This document shows positions 1 through 11,048 of a stretch of 64,000 bases of DNA, in pieces (the first letter of the stretch is position 1; each line of letters opens with the position of its first letter). Location: assembly GCA_903906695.1 (NCBI GenBank), contig CAIVLG010000267.1, positions 22,418 through 86,417 on the forward strand, in the 5' to 3' direction. Below the pieces are notes generated by a model that had not been told where the DNA came from, made no database searches, and saw only the letters and a program-made list of their open reading frames with translations. Origin of the DNA: an uncultured beta proteobacterium. GTDB lineage: Bacteria > Pseudomonadota > Gammaproteobacteria > Burkholderiales > Burkholderiaceae_C. A program made the translations under genes and the position numbers.

Positions 1-153
1 TGGTGGGCAAGATTGGTCTACGGCGTGCGCACAGAAAAAAGCATGCTCGGCATTTTGGTCTACCATCATCCCGCGACATTTCTGCAGCAAGGCCTGCGCC
101 GTCTTTACCTTGGTCCAGTCAATTCGCTCGGCTTTTTCAAAGCGCCGGTTTGA
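1..153 (+). CDS. C-terminal fragment of an upstream CDS cut by the window edge (…WWARLVYGVRTEKSMLGILVYHHPATFLQQGLRRLYLGPVNSLGFFKAPV*), function unknown
   Basis: Frame 1 is open from base 1 to a TGA at 151-153, just upstream of the PqqD-like gene; the listed 3..200 ORF in another frame looks spurious. Confidence 0.5.
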   Translation, partial: WWARLVYGVRTEKSMLGILVYHHPATFLQQGLRRLYLGPVNSLGFFKAPV

Positions 154-183
154 TCTGCTTGAAACTGAAACGCAATACTCGCC

Positions 184-462
184 ATGAATATCCTGGATAG
201 CTGCTACCGACCCAAAGTCGGATTGGACGTGGAAGACACGGGCGACGAAGTTCTCATTTACCTGCCGGCAATCGACAAGACACTCTATCTGAACGAAACG
301 GCGGCCCTTGTCTGGCGACTCTGCGATGGACACAGAACCGGCTTCGAAATTGCCGATTTGCTGGCCGAGGCCTATCCTGAGGCGCATCAACTGATCAAAC
401 AGCAGGTGCAGGAAGGTCTGGCTGATTTCATGGAACGGGGCGTTATTGAAATCGTCTCGTGA
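184..462 (+). CDS. PqqD-like small protein (peptide-chaperone family)
   Basis: 92 aa with PqqD-type pattern (…DETGDEVLIYLPAIDKTLYLNETAALVWRLCDGHRTGFEIADLL…-like); adjacent to a HprK-like kinase. Confidence 0.8.
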   Translation: MNILDSCYRPKVGLDVEDTGDEVLIYLPAIDKTLYLNETAALVWRLCDGHRTGFEIADLLAEAYPEAHQLIKQQVQEGLADFMERGVIEIVS

Positions 463-1297
463 TTTGCATCATTCGGTCTGCCTGGCGTTTGCCGGCAACC
501 AACTTCGTATCCAAACCGAAAGCACGCTGGTCGTGGAGCTTGCACAGTTTCTTTTTGGGCACCATTTGCAGAACGAGTGCGATGAATTCTGCCCGGCCAT
601 TGAAGTCGTGTTCGCTACCGATGGTGGCTTTCAGCTCATGGTGGATGGTCAACTGGTGGCGATTGCCCTCAACGAAGACGAATTACCGGTGGTGCTGATG
701 CAACTTGCACAACGTCAACTTGTATTCGGGGAGTCCCGGTGCGCCATGCTTCACGCTGCGCTGCTGATCAGGAATGGTTGCGGATTCCTTTTGCCCGCGG
801 CAGCGGGATCGGGCAAGACGACGCTGGCGGCATGGCTGCTTGGTCACGGCTTCGATCTGGTGTCGGACGAATTGTCTGCTGCCAGCGAGAACGGCGACTT
901 GGATGGCTTCACCCGCCCCCTGAATATCAAGCGGGGCAGTGAATATCTTGTCAACAGTTTTGATTGGATGGGCGCGCCTCTGTCACGGTCCCGACGGTCC
1001 AACGGCGTGACTTTGGTGCCCTGGGAACGATGCGCGCCGAGCAAGCTGACAGCCAAGGTCATTCTGTGTCCCTCCTATGACGACAACGCATCGTTCAATG
1101 TCGAAGCGCTGAGTCGAGGACGTTGCGCTACCGAACTCTTGGGAAGTTTGCTCAACGCCAGGAACCTTCCCAAGCATGGTCTTACCCTTGTGAGCCGCCT
1201 TGCCGGGAGTTGCCCTAGCTACCGCGTTGCTTACTCAAGACTTGAGGACGTTTCCATCTGGCTGGAAGAACTGCACGGTTTTCACAACATTTCCTGA
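446..1297 (+). CDS. HPr kinase/phosphorylase-related protein
   Basis: P-loop LLPAAAGSGKTTLAAWLL followed by DLVSDELSA; overlaps the PqqD-like gene; likely TTG start. Confidence 0.75.
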   Translation: MKSSRDLHHSVCLAFAGNQLRIQTESTLVVELAQFLFGHHLQNECDEFCPAIEVVFATDGGFQLMVDGQLVAIALNEDELPVVLMQLAQRQLVFGESRCAMLHAALLIRNGCGFLLPAAAGSGKTTLAAWLLGHGFDLVSDELSAASENGDLDGFTRPLNIKRGSEYLVNSFDWMGAPLSRSRRSNGVTLVPWERCAPSKLTAKVILCPSYDDNASFNVEALSRGRCATELLGSLLNARNLPKHGLTLVSRLAGSCPSYRVAYSRLEDVSIWLEELHGFHNIS

Positions 1298-1376
1298 GCA
1301 ATTTGCTGATCCGCATCAATAATAAGTACCGAATCGACTCGAAACCAAGGGTTTTCCCGTAGATACTTGAGTCATT

Positions 1377-2798
1377 ATGAATTTGCCTCTAGATACCGAT
1401 CTGGTTGAGAACGTCACCTTTGATGAAATCACGCTGGGTCAAAGCGCTCGCCTGCTACGCACCCTGACACTGGCCGACATCCAGGCCTTTGCGGCGGTGT
1501 CGGGCGACACCAACCCGGCCCATCTGGATGCCAAATACGCCAACGACACCCTATTCCACGGCGTCATCGCCCACGGAATGTGGGGCGGCGCCCTGATCTC
1601 CGCACTGCTGGGCACGCATTTTCCCGGCCCCGGCACGATTTACCTCGACCAGGTACTGCACTTCACCCGACCGGTTCGAATCGGCGACACGCTGACCGTG
1701 ACGGCCACCGTGGTCAGCAAGGACGACGCGAAGAAGAGCGTCGAACTCGACTGCCAGGTCGTCAATCAGAAGGGTGAACGCGTGCTGCACGGCACGGCAC
1801 GCGTGCTGGCACCCACCGAGAAGATCAGGCTGGCGCAGATCCATGCGCCGCAAATCCAGTTATTTGATCCCGAGGCCCGCTTCAAGGAACTTCTGACACT
1901 GGGCGCGGGTCTGCCGGCGGTGCGTTGCGCTGTGGTTCACCCCTGCGATGCGGGCTCACTCAGCGGCGCCATCGATTCGGCGCGCTACGGCCTGATCGTG
2001 CCGGTGCTGATCGGCCCCGAGGTGCGGATTCGGCGTCTGGCCGAACAGTCCGGCATCGATCTGCAGGGCATCGACATCATCTCGGTGCCACACAGCCACG
2101 CGGCTGCCGAAAGAGCCGCCGAATTGGCGGTGAAGGGTGATGTCGCTGTGATCATGAAAGGCAGCCTGCACACCGACGAACTGGTGCACGCAGTGCTCTT
2201 GCAGCGCTCGCTGCGCACAGGCCGGCGCATGTCGCATGTGTTCCGTTTTGATATTCCGCTTTACAGCAAGCCCCTGCTGATCACCGACGCCGCGCTGAAC
2301 ATCCGGCCGACCTTGCAGGAAAAGGTCGACATCATCCAAAACGCGATCGATTTTGCCCGCGTGATGGGCGTCAGGACACCCAAAGTTGCCATTCTGTCGG
2401 CTGTCGAAACCGTCAACCCAAACATTCCTTCGACGCTTGACGCAGCAGCTCTGTGCAAAATGGCCGAGCGGGGCCAGATCAAGGGCGGCATGCTCGACGG
2501 TCCGCTGGCCTTTGACAACGCCATTTCGGCCCACGCAGCGCAGATCAAGAACATCAAGTCCTCAGTCGCCGGGGACGCCGACATTCTGGCCGTCCCGGAC
2601 CTGGAGTCGGGCAACATGCTGGCCAAACAACTGGAGTACCTAGCGGGGGCCAGCGGCGCCGGTCTGGTGCTGGGGGCGCGTGTGCCGATTGCATTGACCA
2701 GCCGTGCCGACGGCCCGATGAATCGGGTCTCTTCAGCGCTGCTGGCGCAACTGGCAGCCCACAATGCACGCCGCGACCAGCCGCGTCAGGCCTGGTAG
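1377..2798 (+). CDS. Bifunctional MaoC-like enoyl-CoA hydratase / phosphate acetyl-butyryltransferase
   Basis: N-terminal MaoC hotdog (SGDTNPAHLDAKYAN…FHGVIAHGMW) fused to a Pta/Ptb domain. Confidence 0.9.
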   Translation: MNLPLDTDLVENVTFDEITLGQSARLLRTLTLADIQAFAAVSGDTNPAHLDAKYANDTLFHGVIAHGMWGGALISALLGTHFPGPGTIYLDQVLHFTRPVRIGDTLTVTATVVSKDDAKKSVELDCQVVNQKGERVLHGTARVLAPTEKIRLAQIHAPQIQLFDPEARFKELLTLGAGLPAVRCAVVHPCDAGSLSGAIDSARYGLIVPVLIGPEVRIRRLAEQSGIDLQGIDIISVPHSHAAAERAAELAVKGDVAVIMKGSLHTDELVHAVLLQRSLRTGRRMSHVFRFDIPLYSKPLLITDAALNIRPTLQEKVDIIQNAIDFARVMGVRTPKVAILSAVETVNPNIPSTLDAAALCKMAERGQIKGGMLDGPLAFDNAISAHAAQIKNIKSSVAGDADILAVPDLESGNMLAKQLEYLAGASGAGLVLGARVPIALTSRADGPMNRVSSALLAQLAAHNARRDQPRQAW

Positions 2799-3641
2799 CT
2801 ACTGCCGCGCGGTACGGATATTGGGCGGCAAGGCCCGCGGACAACTGGTTCGAAACGGGTTGATGTCAAGACCACCACGGCGCGTGTAGCGCGCATAGAC
2901 TGTCAGCTTGATCGGCCTGCAGTGGGTCCACAGATCCATGAAGATGCGCTCGACGCACTGCTCATGAAACTCGTTGTGGTTGCGATAGCTCACTAGGTAT
3001 TGCAGCAAGCCCTCTTGCTCGATCTGCGCGCCGCTGTAGCTGATTTGCACACTGCCCCAATCGGGCTGGCCGGTCACCGGGCAGTTGCTCTTGAGCAGAC
3101 CGCTGACCAATACTTCGGTCACGGGCGCCGCCCCTGGCACCACTGTAAGCAGTTCCGGTGCCGGCGTGTAGCGGCTGCATTCGACGTCGAGCCGGTCCAG
3201 ATTCAAGCCATCAAGCTCGTGCATCGGTTCACGGTCGAACAATTCAGGCAACACGATTCTGACGCCAATCGGCGTCGGGTTGCCACCGTGCGACACGGCT
3301 TCACTCAGATCCCGGCGCAGGCAGGTCTTGACGGCTTCGACGTCGGCAAAGCGGCTGTTGCAGAAGCTGTTGAGGTAAAGCTTGAAGGACTTGCTCTCGA
3401 TGATATTGAGGCTTTCGCACGGCACCGTGAAGTGCGCCAGCGCGACCTGCGGTTTGCCGCGCAGATTGAGCCAGCTGAGCTCATACGCACTCCACATGTC
3501 GGCGCCGAGAAAAGGTAGCTCGGCGCTGATTCCCAACTCGGCGCGCTTGACGGCGCGCGCGATCGGGAACAACAGCGAAGCATCGTACTGATCAATGTAA
3601 ACAGCGCTCTTGCCGAGCGGTGAGTCTTGAGGTCTGCTCAT
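2799..3641 (-). CDS. queF: NADPH-dependent 7-cyano-7-deazaguanine reductase QueF (long form)
   Basis: [46 protein letters not shown]. Confidence 0.93.
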   Translation of the reverse strand: MSRPQDSPLGKSAVYIDQYDASLLFPIARAVKRAELGISAELPFLGADMWSAYELSWLNLRGKPQVALAHFTVPCESLNIIESKSFKLYLNSFCNSRFADVEAVKTCLRRDLSEAVSHGGNPTPIGVRIVLPELFDREPMHELDGLNLDRLDVECSRYTPAPELLTVVPGAAPVTEVLVSGLLKSNCPVTGQPDWGSVQISYSGAQIEQEGLLQYLVSYRNHNEFHEQCVERIFMDLWTHCRPIKLTVYARYTRRGGLDINPFRTSCPRALPPNIRTARQ

Positions 3642-4564
3642 ACAGTCGACGCGCGCGCTTCCCAAGTCTCCTGCGCGCTTCTGAAGTGCTCAATCAGGGG
3701 TTGCAGCAGACGCTTGACCACCGCCGGCGGCAAGTCATGTCCCATCCCCCGGATGCCGAGCAATCTGGCACCGGCAATCCTGCGCGCCGTATCTTCACCG
3801 CAGGCGTACGGCACCAGTGGGTCGGCCTCGCCATGCACCACCAGCGTCGGAACCCGCAAGCTGGTTAATTGCGCGGCACGGGTGATGTCTGCCAAGATAG
3901 CCAGCATCTGGCGCCGACTGCCAATCCGGTCATAACCGCGGGCCACCCCCTGCAGTATGCGTTCTCTCAATTCGGGCTCGGGCGTCGGATAGGCCGGACT
4001 GCCTATGACCTTGAACAGCCTGATGTAGTGCTCCACCAGCGCCTGGGGTTGACTGGTGATCGGACGCCTCAGCATCACTCGCAGCACCCGCGCGCGCGGT
4101 CGCGGCAGGGCTCTGGCACCGCTGCTGCTCATGATGCTGGTCAGACTCAGAACCCGTTGGGGCGCAGCCAGAGCCACACGCTGCGCAATCATGCCGCCCA
4201 TGCTGGCGCCGACCACATGCGCCTGCTCGATACCCAGTGCATCCAGAACGCCAAGGGAATCGGCCGCCATATCGCGCAAACTGTAGGGCGAACGCAGCCG
4301 CAGGCCCAATCGGGCGCGCACGCTTTCCAGCACCAGCCGCGGCTTGCCCAGCGCATCCATATGCTGACTCAGACCAACGTCGCGGTTATCGTGTCGCAGC
4401 ACACGATATCCCGCCTCCACCAGACCCTGCACCAGTTGTGGCGGCCAGGCGACCAGTTGCATGCCCAATCCCATGATCAACAAGACTACCGGTCGCTCCC
4501 GCGCCGCTGCATCGACAGCACTGTCGACGACTTCGATCTCGATGCCGTTGGAGCGGACCTTCAT
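3638..4564 (-). CDS. Alpha/beta hydrolase
   Basis: [24 protein letters not shown] nucleophile elbow, [17 protein letters not shown]. Confidence 0.88.
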   Translation of the reverse strand: MKVRSNGIEIEVVDSAVDAAARERPVVLLIMGLGMQLVAWPPQLVQGLVEAGYRVLRHDNRDVGLSQHMDALGKPRLVLESVRARLGLRLRSPYSLRDMAADSLGVLDALGIEQAHVVGASMGGMIAQRVALAAPQRVLSLTSIMSSSGARALPRPRARVLRVMLRRPITSQPQALVEHYIRLFKVIGSPAYPTPEPELRERILQGVARGYDRIGSRRQMLAILADITRAAQLTSLRVPTLVVHGEADPLVPYACGEDTARRIAGARLLGIRGMGHDLPPAVVKRLLQPLIEHFRSAQETWEARASTV

Positions 4565-5334
4565 GACGACCGGCGCCTGAACACCAATCGTTCCGGTCTT
4601 GAGACGGTCGTGTCAAACGCGTAGCCTTCCAAGTTGAAACCTTCAAGCTGCCGCGGCGTCAGCACGCGATGCTGCGCCACGTAGCGTGCCATCAGCCCGC
4701 GTGCCCGTTTGGCGTGCAAGGCAAGCACTTTGTAGTGGCCGCCCCGGTACTCCTCAAAGACACATTCGATCACGCGCGCCTTGACCGCTTTGACGTCCAC
4801 CACCTTAAAATATTCTTTGGACGCCAGGTTGACCAACACCGGCGTGACCTCGCGCCGCAGGCGCTGGTTGAGGTAATCCGCTATCGTCGAACTCCAGAAT
4901 TGGTAAAGGTTTTCTCCCTTTGCATTTGCGAGCGTGGTCCCCATTTCAAGCCGGTACGCTTGCATCCAGTCCAGCGGCCTCAATACGCCATACAAGCCGC
5001 TAAGGATGCAAACATGATCTTGCAACCACTCCCGTTGTTCGCTCGCCAGGCTTGCCGCATCCAGGCCGCCATAGACATTGCCATTGAAAGCCAGCACTGC
5101 CTGCTTCGAATTCTTCGCATCGAAACGGGGACGCCAAGCCTGGTAGCGCGCCACATTCAGCTGCGCCAGGGCATCACTGATCCCCATCAACGAAGCCAAG
5201 TGCTGCGGTGACTTTTGGCGCAACAGCTCAATCAGCTCGGCCGACTGCTTCACAAACAGCGGTTTGGTGTGGCGAATATCCCCGGGCGGGGTGCCGAAAT
5301 CAAGCGATTTGGCAGGGGACAGCAGGAACAACAT
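4561..5334 (-). CDS. yaaA: Peroxide stress protein YaaA (DUF328)
   Basis: MLFLLSPAKSLDF start, FNGNVYGGLDA, LSGLYGVLRPLD. Confidence 0.93.
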   Translation of the reverse strand: MLFLLSPAKSLDFGTPPGDIRHTKPLFVKQSAELIELLRQKSPQHLASLMGISDALAQLNVARYQAWRPRFDAKNSKQAVLAFNGNVYGGLDAASLASEQREWLQDHVCILSGLYGVLRPLDWMQAYRLEMGTTLANAKGENLYQFWSSTIADYLNQRLRREVTPVLVNLASKEYFKVVDVKAVKARVIECVFEEYRGGHYKVLALHAKRARGLMARYVAQHRVLTPRQLEGFNLEGYAFDTTVSRPERLVFRRRSS

Positions 5335-5344
5335 GACTGGCAGT

Positions 5345-5935
5345 TTAGCCGAGGTCTCCCGCCAGTGATGCCAGCGTCTCGGGCGCAATCAGCGTGTGTG
5401 CCGGGTAATTCGTGTGGTCACAACCCAAGGTGACGCTGGCGCCGGCCTTGACCGCGGCGCACATGGCCGGCGTCAGCTCGAAACGCACAAAGTGCACGGC
5501 GGACGTCTTCTCGTCGTTTTCGCGCTCCAGGTCTTCGTCGGCGATGGCGTAGACGCGGCTCTGCCCTTCGACCTCGACAAACATACGGTCTTCGACTCCT
5601 ATCAGGCGCGCCAGTTCGCGCTGGCGCTGATTCACGTCGGGATACTCCAACATCATGGTCGCCTTCCAGTTGCTGCCATCGGGTACCAATGGCGCGTAGG
5701 CTTCGATCTCCTGCGCAATGCCTTCTTCTTCAAAGATCTTCTCAATCCGCAGCATTTCCTGGATCTGGTAGCGGATGGTGGTCTCAGACTCAAACTGCAG
5801 ATTGATGTGCTCACCCAGACGCACGCTGCGCAGCTTGCGCTGCGCCATCACGCTCGCCTTGTTGAGCTTGCGCCACTTGCTGTAGGCCTCCAGCGACATG
5901 AGGCTCTCTATGGTGATGGTTCCGGTTAATTGCAT
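5345..5935 (-). CDS. DUF3501 family protein
   Basis: MSLEAYSKWRKLNKASVMAQRKLRSVRLGEHINLQFESETTIRYQIQEMLRIEKIFEE; downstream of the rubrerythrin/Fe-S genes. Confidence 0.8.
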   Translation of the reverse strand: MQLTGTITIESLMSLEAYSKWRKLNKASVMAQRKLRSVRLGEHINLQFESETTIRYQIQEMLRIEKIFEEEGIAQEIEAYAPLVPDGSNWKATMMLEYPDVNQRQRELARLIGVEDRMFVEVEGQSRVYAIADEDLERENDEKTSAVHFVRFELTPAMCAAVKAGASVTLGCDHTNYPAHTLIAPETLASLAGDLG

Positions 5936-6015
5936 TTCATTGACTCTTAAAAGCGTCATCCCTGACCTGATCCGGGATCCATGGATTGCGGGTCAGGCCC
6001 GCAATGACAAACTGT

Positions 6016-7362
6016 TCACAAACCATAAGCCTTGGCGACCAGGCTCAACGGATGCTTGAGTTCTGGCGTCCCAAGGTCGTTGACCTCAAAACCTTGCGCA
6101 ATGTGGCGCCCCCCGAGCGGGCAGTCCGAACTGATGAAATCCGGCTTGGCACCATCCCTCATGCTGGCCATCGCCTTAAACACTGGTTTGCCGATCTTCA
6201 TGGCCTGCTGGTGCGTTGCCTTCTTCACACCGAAAGTGCCGGCGTGACCGGAGCAACGTTCGATCGTGTTGATGGTGGTACCGGGAATCATCTTCAGCAT
6301 TTCCTCGGTCTTCTTGCCGATATTCTGGACGCGACCATGGCACGGAATCTGGTAACTGACATTGCCCAAGGGCACCGGAAACTCCGTCTTCAGCAGACCA
6401 TCGCGCTTGCGTTGCATCAGGTACTCGAACGGATCCCACATCGCGTCCTTCACCAACTGCACGTCGGCCTCGTCCGGATACATCAGCGGGATTTCCTGCT
6501 TGAACATCAGGGCGCAACTTGGCACTGCGGCAAGAATCGCGTAGCCCTCTTGGGCGTAACGCACCAACACCGGAATATTGGCTTCCTTGCTGGCGTTGAC
6601 CGACTGCAAATCACCGAGTTCAAGCTTGGGCATGCCGCAGCATTTCTCTTTCTCGACAATCACATAGGGCACATCGTTGTGATCGAGAATCTTCAGCAGG
6701 TCCAGACCAATGCCGGGCTCGTTGTAGTTGATGTAGCAGGTGGAAAAAATGGCAGCCTTTCCTGGCGTTTTTTGACCATCGGTTACCACGGTCGTCTTCG
6801 CCTTGGGTGCGGCAGAGCGGAATCGTTGTGTCGCCAGCGAGGGAAGCCAGGCATTCTTGTCAACGCCGAGGGCCGATTCCATCGCACTGCGAACGATCCT
6901 AGTCTGATTCACCGCATTGGCCACCTGCACGACGATCGGAATGCCGGCAAACTGTCCGTGCATGTCAGTGGACGCCAGAAATTTTTCGCCAAGTCCGACT
7001 TCACCCTTTTTGAACTTGATCGCTTTGGCACGCAGCATGGTGTGCGGAAAATCCAGATTGAACTGGTGCGGCGGCACATAAGGACACTTGGTCAGGTAGC
7101 ACAGATCACACAGATAGCATTGATCGACGACCTTCCAGTACTCCTTCTTGTCGACGCCTTCGACCTCGCCACTCTTGGTTGCATCAACCAGGTCGAACAA
7201 GGTCGGAAACGAACCGCACAAGCTGACGCAGCGCCGGCAACCATGGCAGATGTCAAAGATCCGCTCCAGTTCGTGAACGACCAACTCTTCGTTGTAGTAA
7301 TCGGGGTTTTTCCAGTCAATCGGATGCCGGGTCGGTGCCTGCAGATTTCCCTCGCGTGCCAT
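6016..7362 (-). CDS. Heterodisulfide reductase / GlpC-related (Fe-S)-binding protein
   Basis: Two ferredoxin-like Cys motifs (CHGCRRCVSLC; CYLCDLCYLTKCP) and CCG-like motifs (CCGMPKLELG; CSGHAGTFG). Confidence 0.88.
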   Translation of the reverse strand: MAREGNLQAPTRHPIDWKNPDYYNEELVVHELERIFDICHGCRRCVSLCGSFPTLFDLVDATKSGEVEGVDKKEYWKVVDQCYLCDLCYLTKCPYVPPHQFNLDFPHTMLRAKAIKFKKGEVGLGEKFLASTDMHGQFAGIPIVVQVANAVNQTRIVRSAMESALGVDKNAWLPSLATQRFRSAAPKAKTTVVTDGQKTPGKAAIFSTCYINYNEPGIGLDLLKILDHNDVPYVIVEKEKCCGMPKLELGDLQSVNASKEANIPVLVRYAQEGYAILAAVPSCALMFKQEIPLMYPDEADVQLVKDAMWDPFEYLMQRKRDGLLKTEFPVPLGNVSYQIPCHGRVQNIGKKTEEMLKMIPGTTINTIERCSGHAGTFGVKKATHQQAMKIGKPVFKAMASMRDGAKPDFISSDCPLGGRHIAQGFEVNDLGTPELKHPLSLVAKAYGL

Positions 7363-7445
7363 GGTCGGGCCTCTTGAAAATGAATTTTTGAATTCTCTGC
7401 ATTGGGCGCTGCCAGCAACGCCCAACACAGACTATTCAGTGGCTA

Positions 7446-7868
7446 TCAATCAGCCAGCTCTGCCAAAGCCTTGGCATAGCGATTGGCATGCGAACGCTCG
7501 GCCTTGGCCAGCGTCTCGAACCAGTCGGCCACCTCGTCATGACCTTCGTCACGCGCCGTTTTGGCCATGCCAGGGTACATGTCGGTGTACTCGTGGGTCT
7601 CACCGGCGACCGCCGATTTGAGGTTGTCACGGGTGGCGCCGAACGGCAGGCCGGTGGCCGGGTCACCGCACTGTTCAAGCCATTCGAGATGGCCGTGGGC
7701 ATGGCCGGTTTCCCCCTCTGCGGTGGAGCGAAACAACGCCGCCACATCGGGTTGGCCTTCAACATCAGCCTTGTTCGCGAAATACAGATAACGGCGGTTT
7801 GCCTGTGACTCGCCTGCGAAGGCGGCTTTCAGGTTGTCTTCCGTCTTCGAGCCTTTGAGTGCTGCCAT
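7446..7868 (-). CDS. Rubrerythrin family protein
   Basis: ENLKAAFAGESQANRRYLYFA-type start, EGETGHAHGHLEWL diiron motif, KAERSHANRYAKAL. Confidence 0.92.
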   Translation of the reverse strand: MAALKGSKTEDNLKAAFAGESQANRRYLYFANKADVEGQPDVAALFRSTAEGETGHAHGHLEWLEQCGDPATGLPFGATRDNLKSAVAGETHEYTDMYPGMAKTARDEGHDEVADWFETLAKAERSHANRYAKALAELAD

Positions 7869-8028
7869 CGAATTCTCCTAGAGTTAAAAAATGAGCGCTT
7901 TGAACAACAATTTGCCAAAGACCGGCAAAGCTTATCCCTTAATGGGTGCCCAGTCTAATTGGATGGATCAATAACAGCCATTGTTTTTGCCTATAAAAAT
8001 AGTTTCCCCGAATAAAATCGAAGCCACC

Positions 8029-11000
8029 ATGAACGACGCACTAAAACAACCCGGTCTGAACAGCCTTTCCAAATCGTTCGAACCGGCCGCCATCGAATCC
8101 CGCTGGGGACCCGAATGGGAGCGCCGGGGCTACGGCCAAGCCGGCTATCGCGGTAGCAAAACACCCAAAAGCGGCGCTGATTCGTTCTCCATTCAGTTGC
8201 CGCCACCGAATGTCACCGGCACACTGCACATGGGGCACGCATTCAACCAGACCATTATGGACTCGCTGACGCGCTATCACCGCATGCGCGGCGACAACAC
8301 GGCATGGATTCCGGGCACGGACCACGCCGGCATTGCCACGCAGATCGTGGTTGAACGCCAGTTGCAGGAGCAACAGACAAGCCGCCATGACCTGGGACGC
8401 AAGAACTTCGTCGCCAAGGTCTGGGAATGGAAGGAAAAATCGGGCAACACCATCACGACCCAGATGCGGCGCATGGGTGACAGCGTGGACTGGAGTCGCG
8501 AGTACTTCACGATGGACGACAAGCTGTCCAAGACCGTCACCGAAACCTTTGTCCGCCTCTATGAGCAAGGCCTGATCTACCGCGGCAAGCGACTGGTCAA
8601 CTGGGATCCGGTGCTGCAGAGCGCCGTCAGCGACCTGGAGGTCGAGAGCGCGGAGGAAGACGGCTTCATGTGGCACATCTGCTACCCCTTTACAGAGGGT
8701 CCGCAGTTGGTTGACGGTGCCATGGCGGCGGGTCTCGTGGTCGCCACGACCCGGCCCGAAACCATGCTCGGCGACGTGGCACTAATGGTGCATCCCGAGG
8801 ACGAGCGCTACCGGCAGCTGATCGGCAAGCAGGTCACACTGCCACTATGCAATCGCAACGTCCCGGTGATCGCCGACGACTACGTGGACAAGGCTTTCGG
8901 CACCGGCGTGGTGAAAGTCACACCAGCGCACGACCAGAACGATTACGCCGTCGGCCAGCGCCACAAACTACCCATCATTGGTGTGCTGACACTGGACGCC
9001 AAAATCAACGACAAGGCGCCACTGGCCTACCAGGGGCTGGACCGCTTTGTGGCGCGAAAAAAAGTGGTTGCCGATCTGCAGACGCTGAACCTGTTGGTCG
9101 AAACAAAGAAACACAAACTGATGGTGCCTCGCTGCGGGCGCACTGGCCAGATCATCGAACCCATGCTCACAGACCAATGGTTCGTCGCAATGACCAAAAT
9201 CAGTCCGCAAGACCCGACTAGCAAATCGATTGCACAGAAAGCGATTGATGCGGTGCAGTCGGGCGAAATCAGATTCGTGCCAGAGAACTGGGTCAACACT
9301 TATAACCAGTGGATGAACAACATACAGGACTGGTGCATCAGCCGCCAATTGTGGTGGGGCCATCAGATTCCAGCCTGGTACGACGAAGAAGGCAGGGTGT
9401 ACGTGGCGCGTAACGAAGCCGAGGCACAGACGCAGGCACCGGGTAAAACGCTGAAACGAGACGAGGATGTGTTGGATACGTGGTATTCCTCCGCATTAGT
9501 TCCCTTTAGCACTATGGGTTGGCCCAACAGCGCAGCGCTGGGACAAGCCGGGCTTGGGCGCAGCGATTTTGTGCGCGAAGCGCATATGAGCAAGACCGAG
9601 TCCGGCTCGGCCCAGCGCGGCTCCGGCACTGAGGCGGAGCTCTCAGACTACAACCTGTACCTGCCATCGAGCGTGCTGGTCACCGGCTACGACATCATCT
9701 TTTTCTGGGTGGCGCGGATGATCATGATGACCACCCACTTTACCGGCCGGGTGCCGTTCAGGCACGTCTACATCCATGGTCTGGTGCGCGATGCGCAGGG
9801 CCACAAGATGAGCAAGTCTGAGGGCAATGTACTGGACCCGGTGGACCTGATCGACGGCATTGCGCTGCCCGAGTTGCTGGCCAAACGCTCCGAAGGCTTG
9901 CGCAAGCCCGAAACCGCACCGCAGGTGCGCAAGAACACCGAAAAAGAATTTCCGAACGGTATTCCGGCCTTCGGCGCCGATGCGCTGCGCTTTACCTTTG
10001 CCTCTCTGGCATCACTCGGACGCAGCATCAACTTCGATGCCAAGCGCTGTGAGGGCTACCGCAATTTCTGCAACAAGTTGTGGAATGCCAGCCGTTTCGT
10101 ACTGATGAATTGCGAAGGTCAAGACTGCGGACTGAACGAACACACCGAGGAAGAGTGTGCAGTGGGTGGCAGCGCACATGGCTACCTCGATTTCAGCGCG
10201 GCCGATCGCTGGATCGTCTCGCTACTGCAGCGTACCGAAGCCGATGTAGCGACCGGCTTTGAGGAATACCGACTCGACAACGTGGCAAACAGTTTGTATG
10301 ACTTTGTCTGGAATGAATTCTGCGACTGGTATCTGGAAATTGCCAAGGTCCAGTTGCAACAGGGCGGCCCGGCGCAGCAACGCGCCACGCGCCGCACGCT
10401 GATTCGCACGCTGGAAACCGTGCTGCGCCTGGCGCATCCTGTCATTCCGTTTGTCACCGAAGAACTTTGGCAACAGGTGGCGCCGGTTGCAGGACGCGCC
10501 GGCGCTTCGGTCGCCATCGCCGCCTACCCCATGAGCCAGCCCGAGCGGATTGACGAAGCGGCGATTGCGCACGTCGGCAGACTCAAGGCACTGGTCGATG
10601 CCTGTCGCAACCTGCGCGGTGAAATGAACGTTTCGCCCGCCACGCGGCTGCCGCTGTTCGTGATCGCCAGCGAAGCCGATGACGCAGGCTTCCTCAGGCA
10701 TTCAGCGCCGGTCTTGCAGGCGCTGGCCAAGCTCAACGAGGTGCGCGTGTTCGAAGATGAATCCGCCTGGTCGGCAGCGGCGCAAGCAGCGCCAGTCGCG
10801 GTAGTGGGCGGCGCCCGCATCTGCCTGCACATGGAAATCGACGTCGCTGCTGAAAAGCTTCGCCTGGGCAAAGAAGCGATGCGCCTGGAGGGCGAAATTA
10901 CCAGAGCCAATGGCAAGCTGGGAAATCAGGCTTTCGTCGCCAAAGCGCCTGCGACGGTAATCGATCTGGAGCGCAAGCGGGTGGCTGATTTTGAAGCGAC

Positions 11001-11040
11001 GTTGACCAAGTTGAAGGATCAGCTGCTACGCCTCGGGTAA
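8029..11040 (+). CDS. valS: Valyl-tRNA synthetase
   Basis: [21 protein letters not shown] (HIGH), KMSKSEGNV (KMSKS), full-length class I synthetase. Confidence 0.97.
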   Translation: MNDALKQPGLNSLSKSFEPAAIESRWGPEWERRGYGQAGYRGSKTPKSGADSFSIQLPPPNVTGTLHMGHAFNQTIMDSLTRYHRMRGDNTAWIPGTDHAGIATQIVVERQLQEQQTSRHDLGRKNFVAKVWEWKEKSGNTITTQMRRMGDSVDWSREYFTMDDKLSKTVTETFVRLYEQGLIYRGKRLVNWDPVLQSAVSDLEVESAEEDGFMWHICYPFTEGPQLVDGAMAAGLVVATTRPETMLGDVALMVHPEDERYRQLIGKQVTLPLCNRNVPVIADDYVDKAFGTGVVKVTPAHDQNDYAVGQRHKLPIIGVLTLDAKINDKAPLAYQGLDRFVARKKVVADLQTLNLLVETKKHKLMVPRCGRTGQIIEPMLTDQWFVAMTKISPQDPTSKSIAQKAIDAVQSGEIRFVPENWVNTYNQWMNNIQDWCISRQLWWGHQIPAWYDEEGRVYVARNEAEAQTQAPGKTLKRDEDVLDTWYSSALVPFSTMGWPNSAALGQAGLGRSDFVREAHMSKTESGSAQRGSGTEAELSDYNLYLPSSVLVTGYDIIFFWVARMIMMTTHFTGRVPFRHVYIHGLVRDAQGHKMSKSEGNVLDPVDLIDGIALPELLAKRSEGLRKPETAPQVRKNTEKEFPNGIPAFGADALRFTFASLASLGRSINFDAKRCEGYRNFCNKLWNASRFVLMNCEGQDCGLNEHTEEECAVGGSAHGYLDFSAADRWIVSLLQRTEADVATGFEEYRLDNVANSLYDFVWNEFCDWYLEIAKVQLQQGGPAQQRATRRTLIRTLETVLRLAHPVIPFVTEELWQQVAPVAGRAGASVAIAAYPMSQPERIDEAAIAHVGRLKALVDACRNLRGEMNVSPATRLPLFVIASEADDAGFLRHSAPVLQALAKLNEVRVFEDESAWSAAAQAAPVAVVGGARICLHMEIDVAAEKLRLGKEAMRLEGEITRANGKLGNQAFVAKAPATVIDLERKRVADFEATLTKLKDQLLRLG

Positions 11041-11048
11041 AGCGTTTT

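Noticed and set aside
3-200. 65-aa ORF at the left edge
   Set aside because: Overlaps the start of the PqqD-like gene and the open frame of the truncated upstream CDS; composition looks random
5986-7377. 463-aa plus-strand ORF
   Set aside because: Antisense to the Fe-S protein gene
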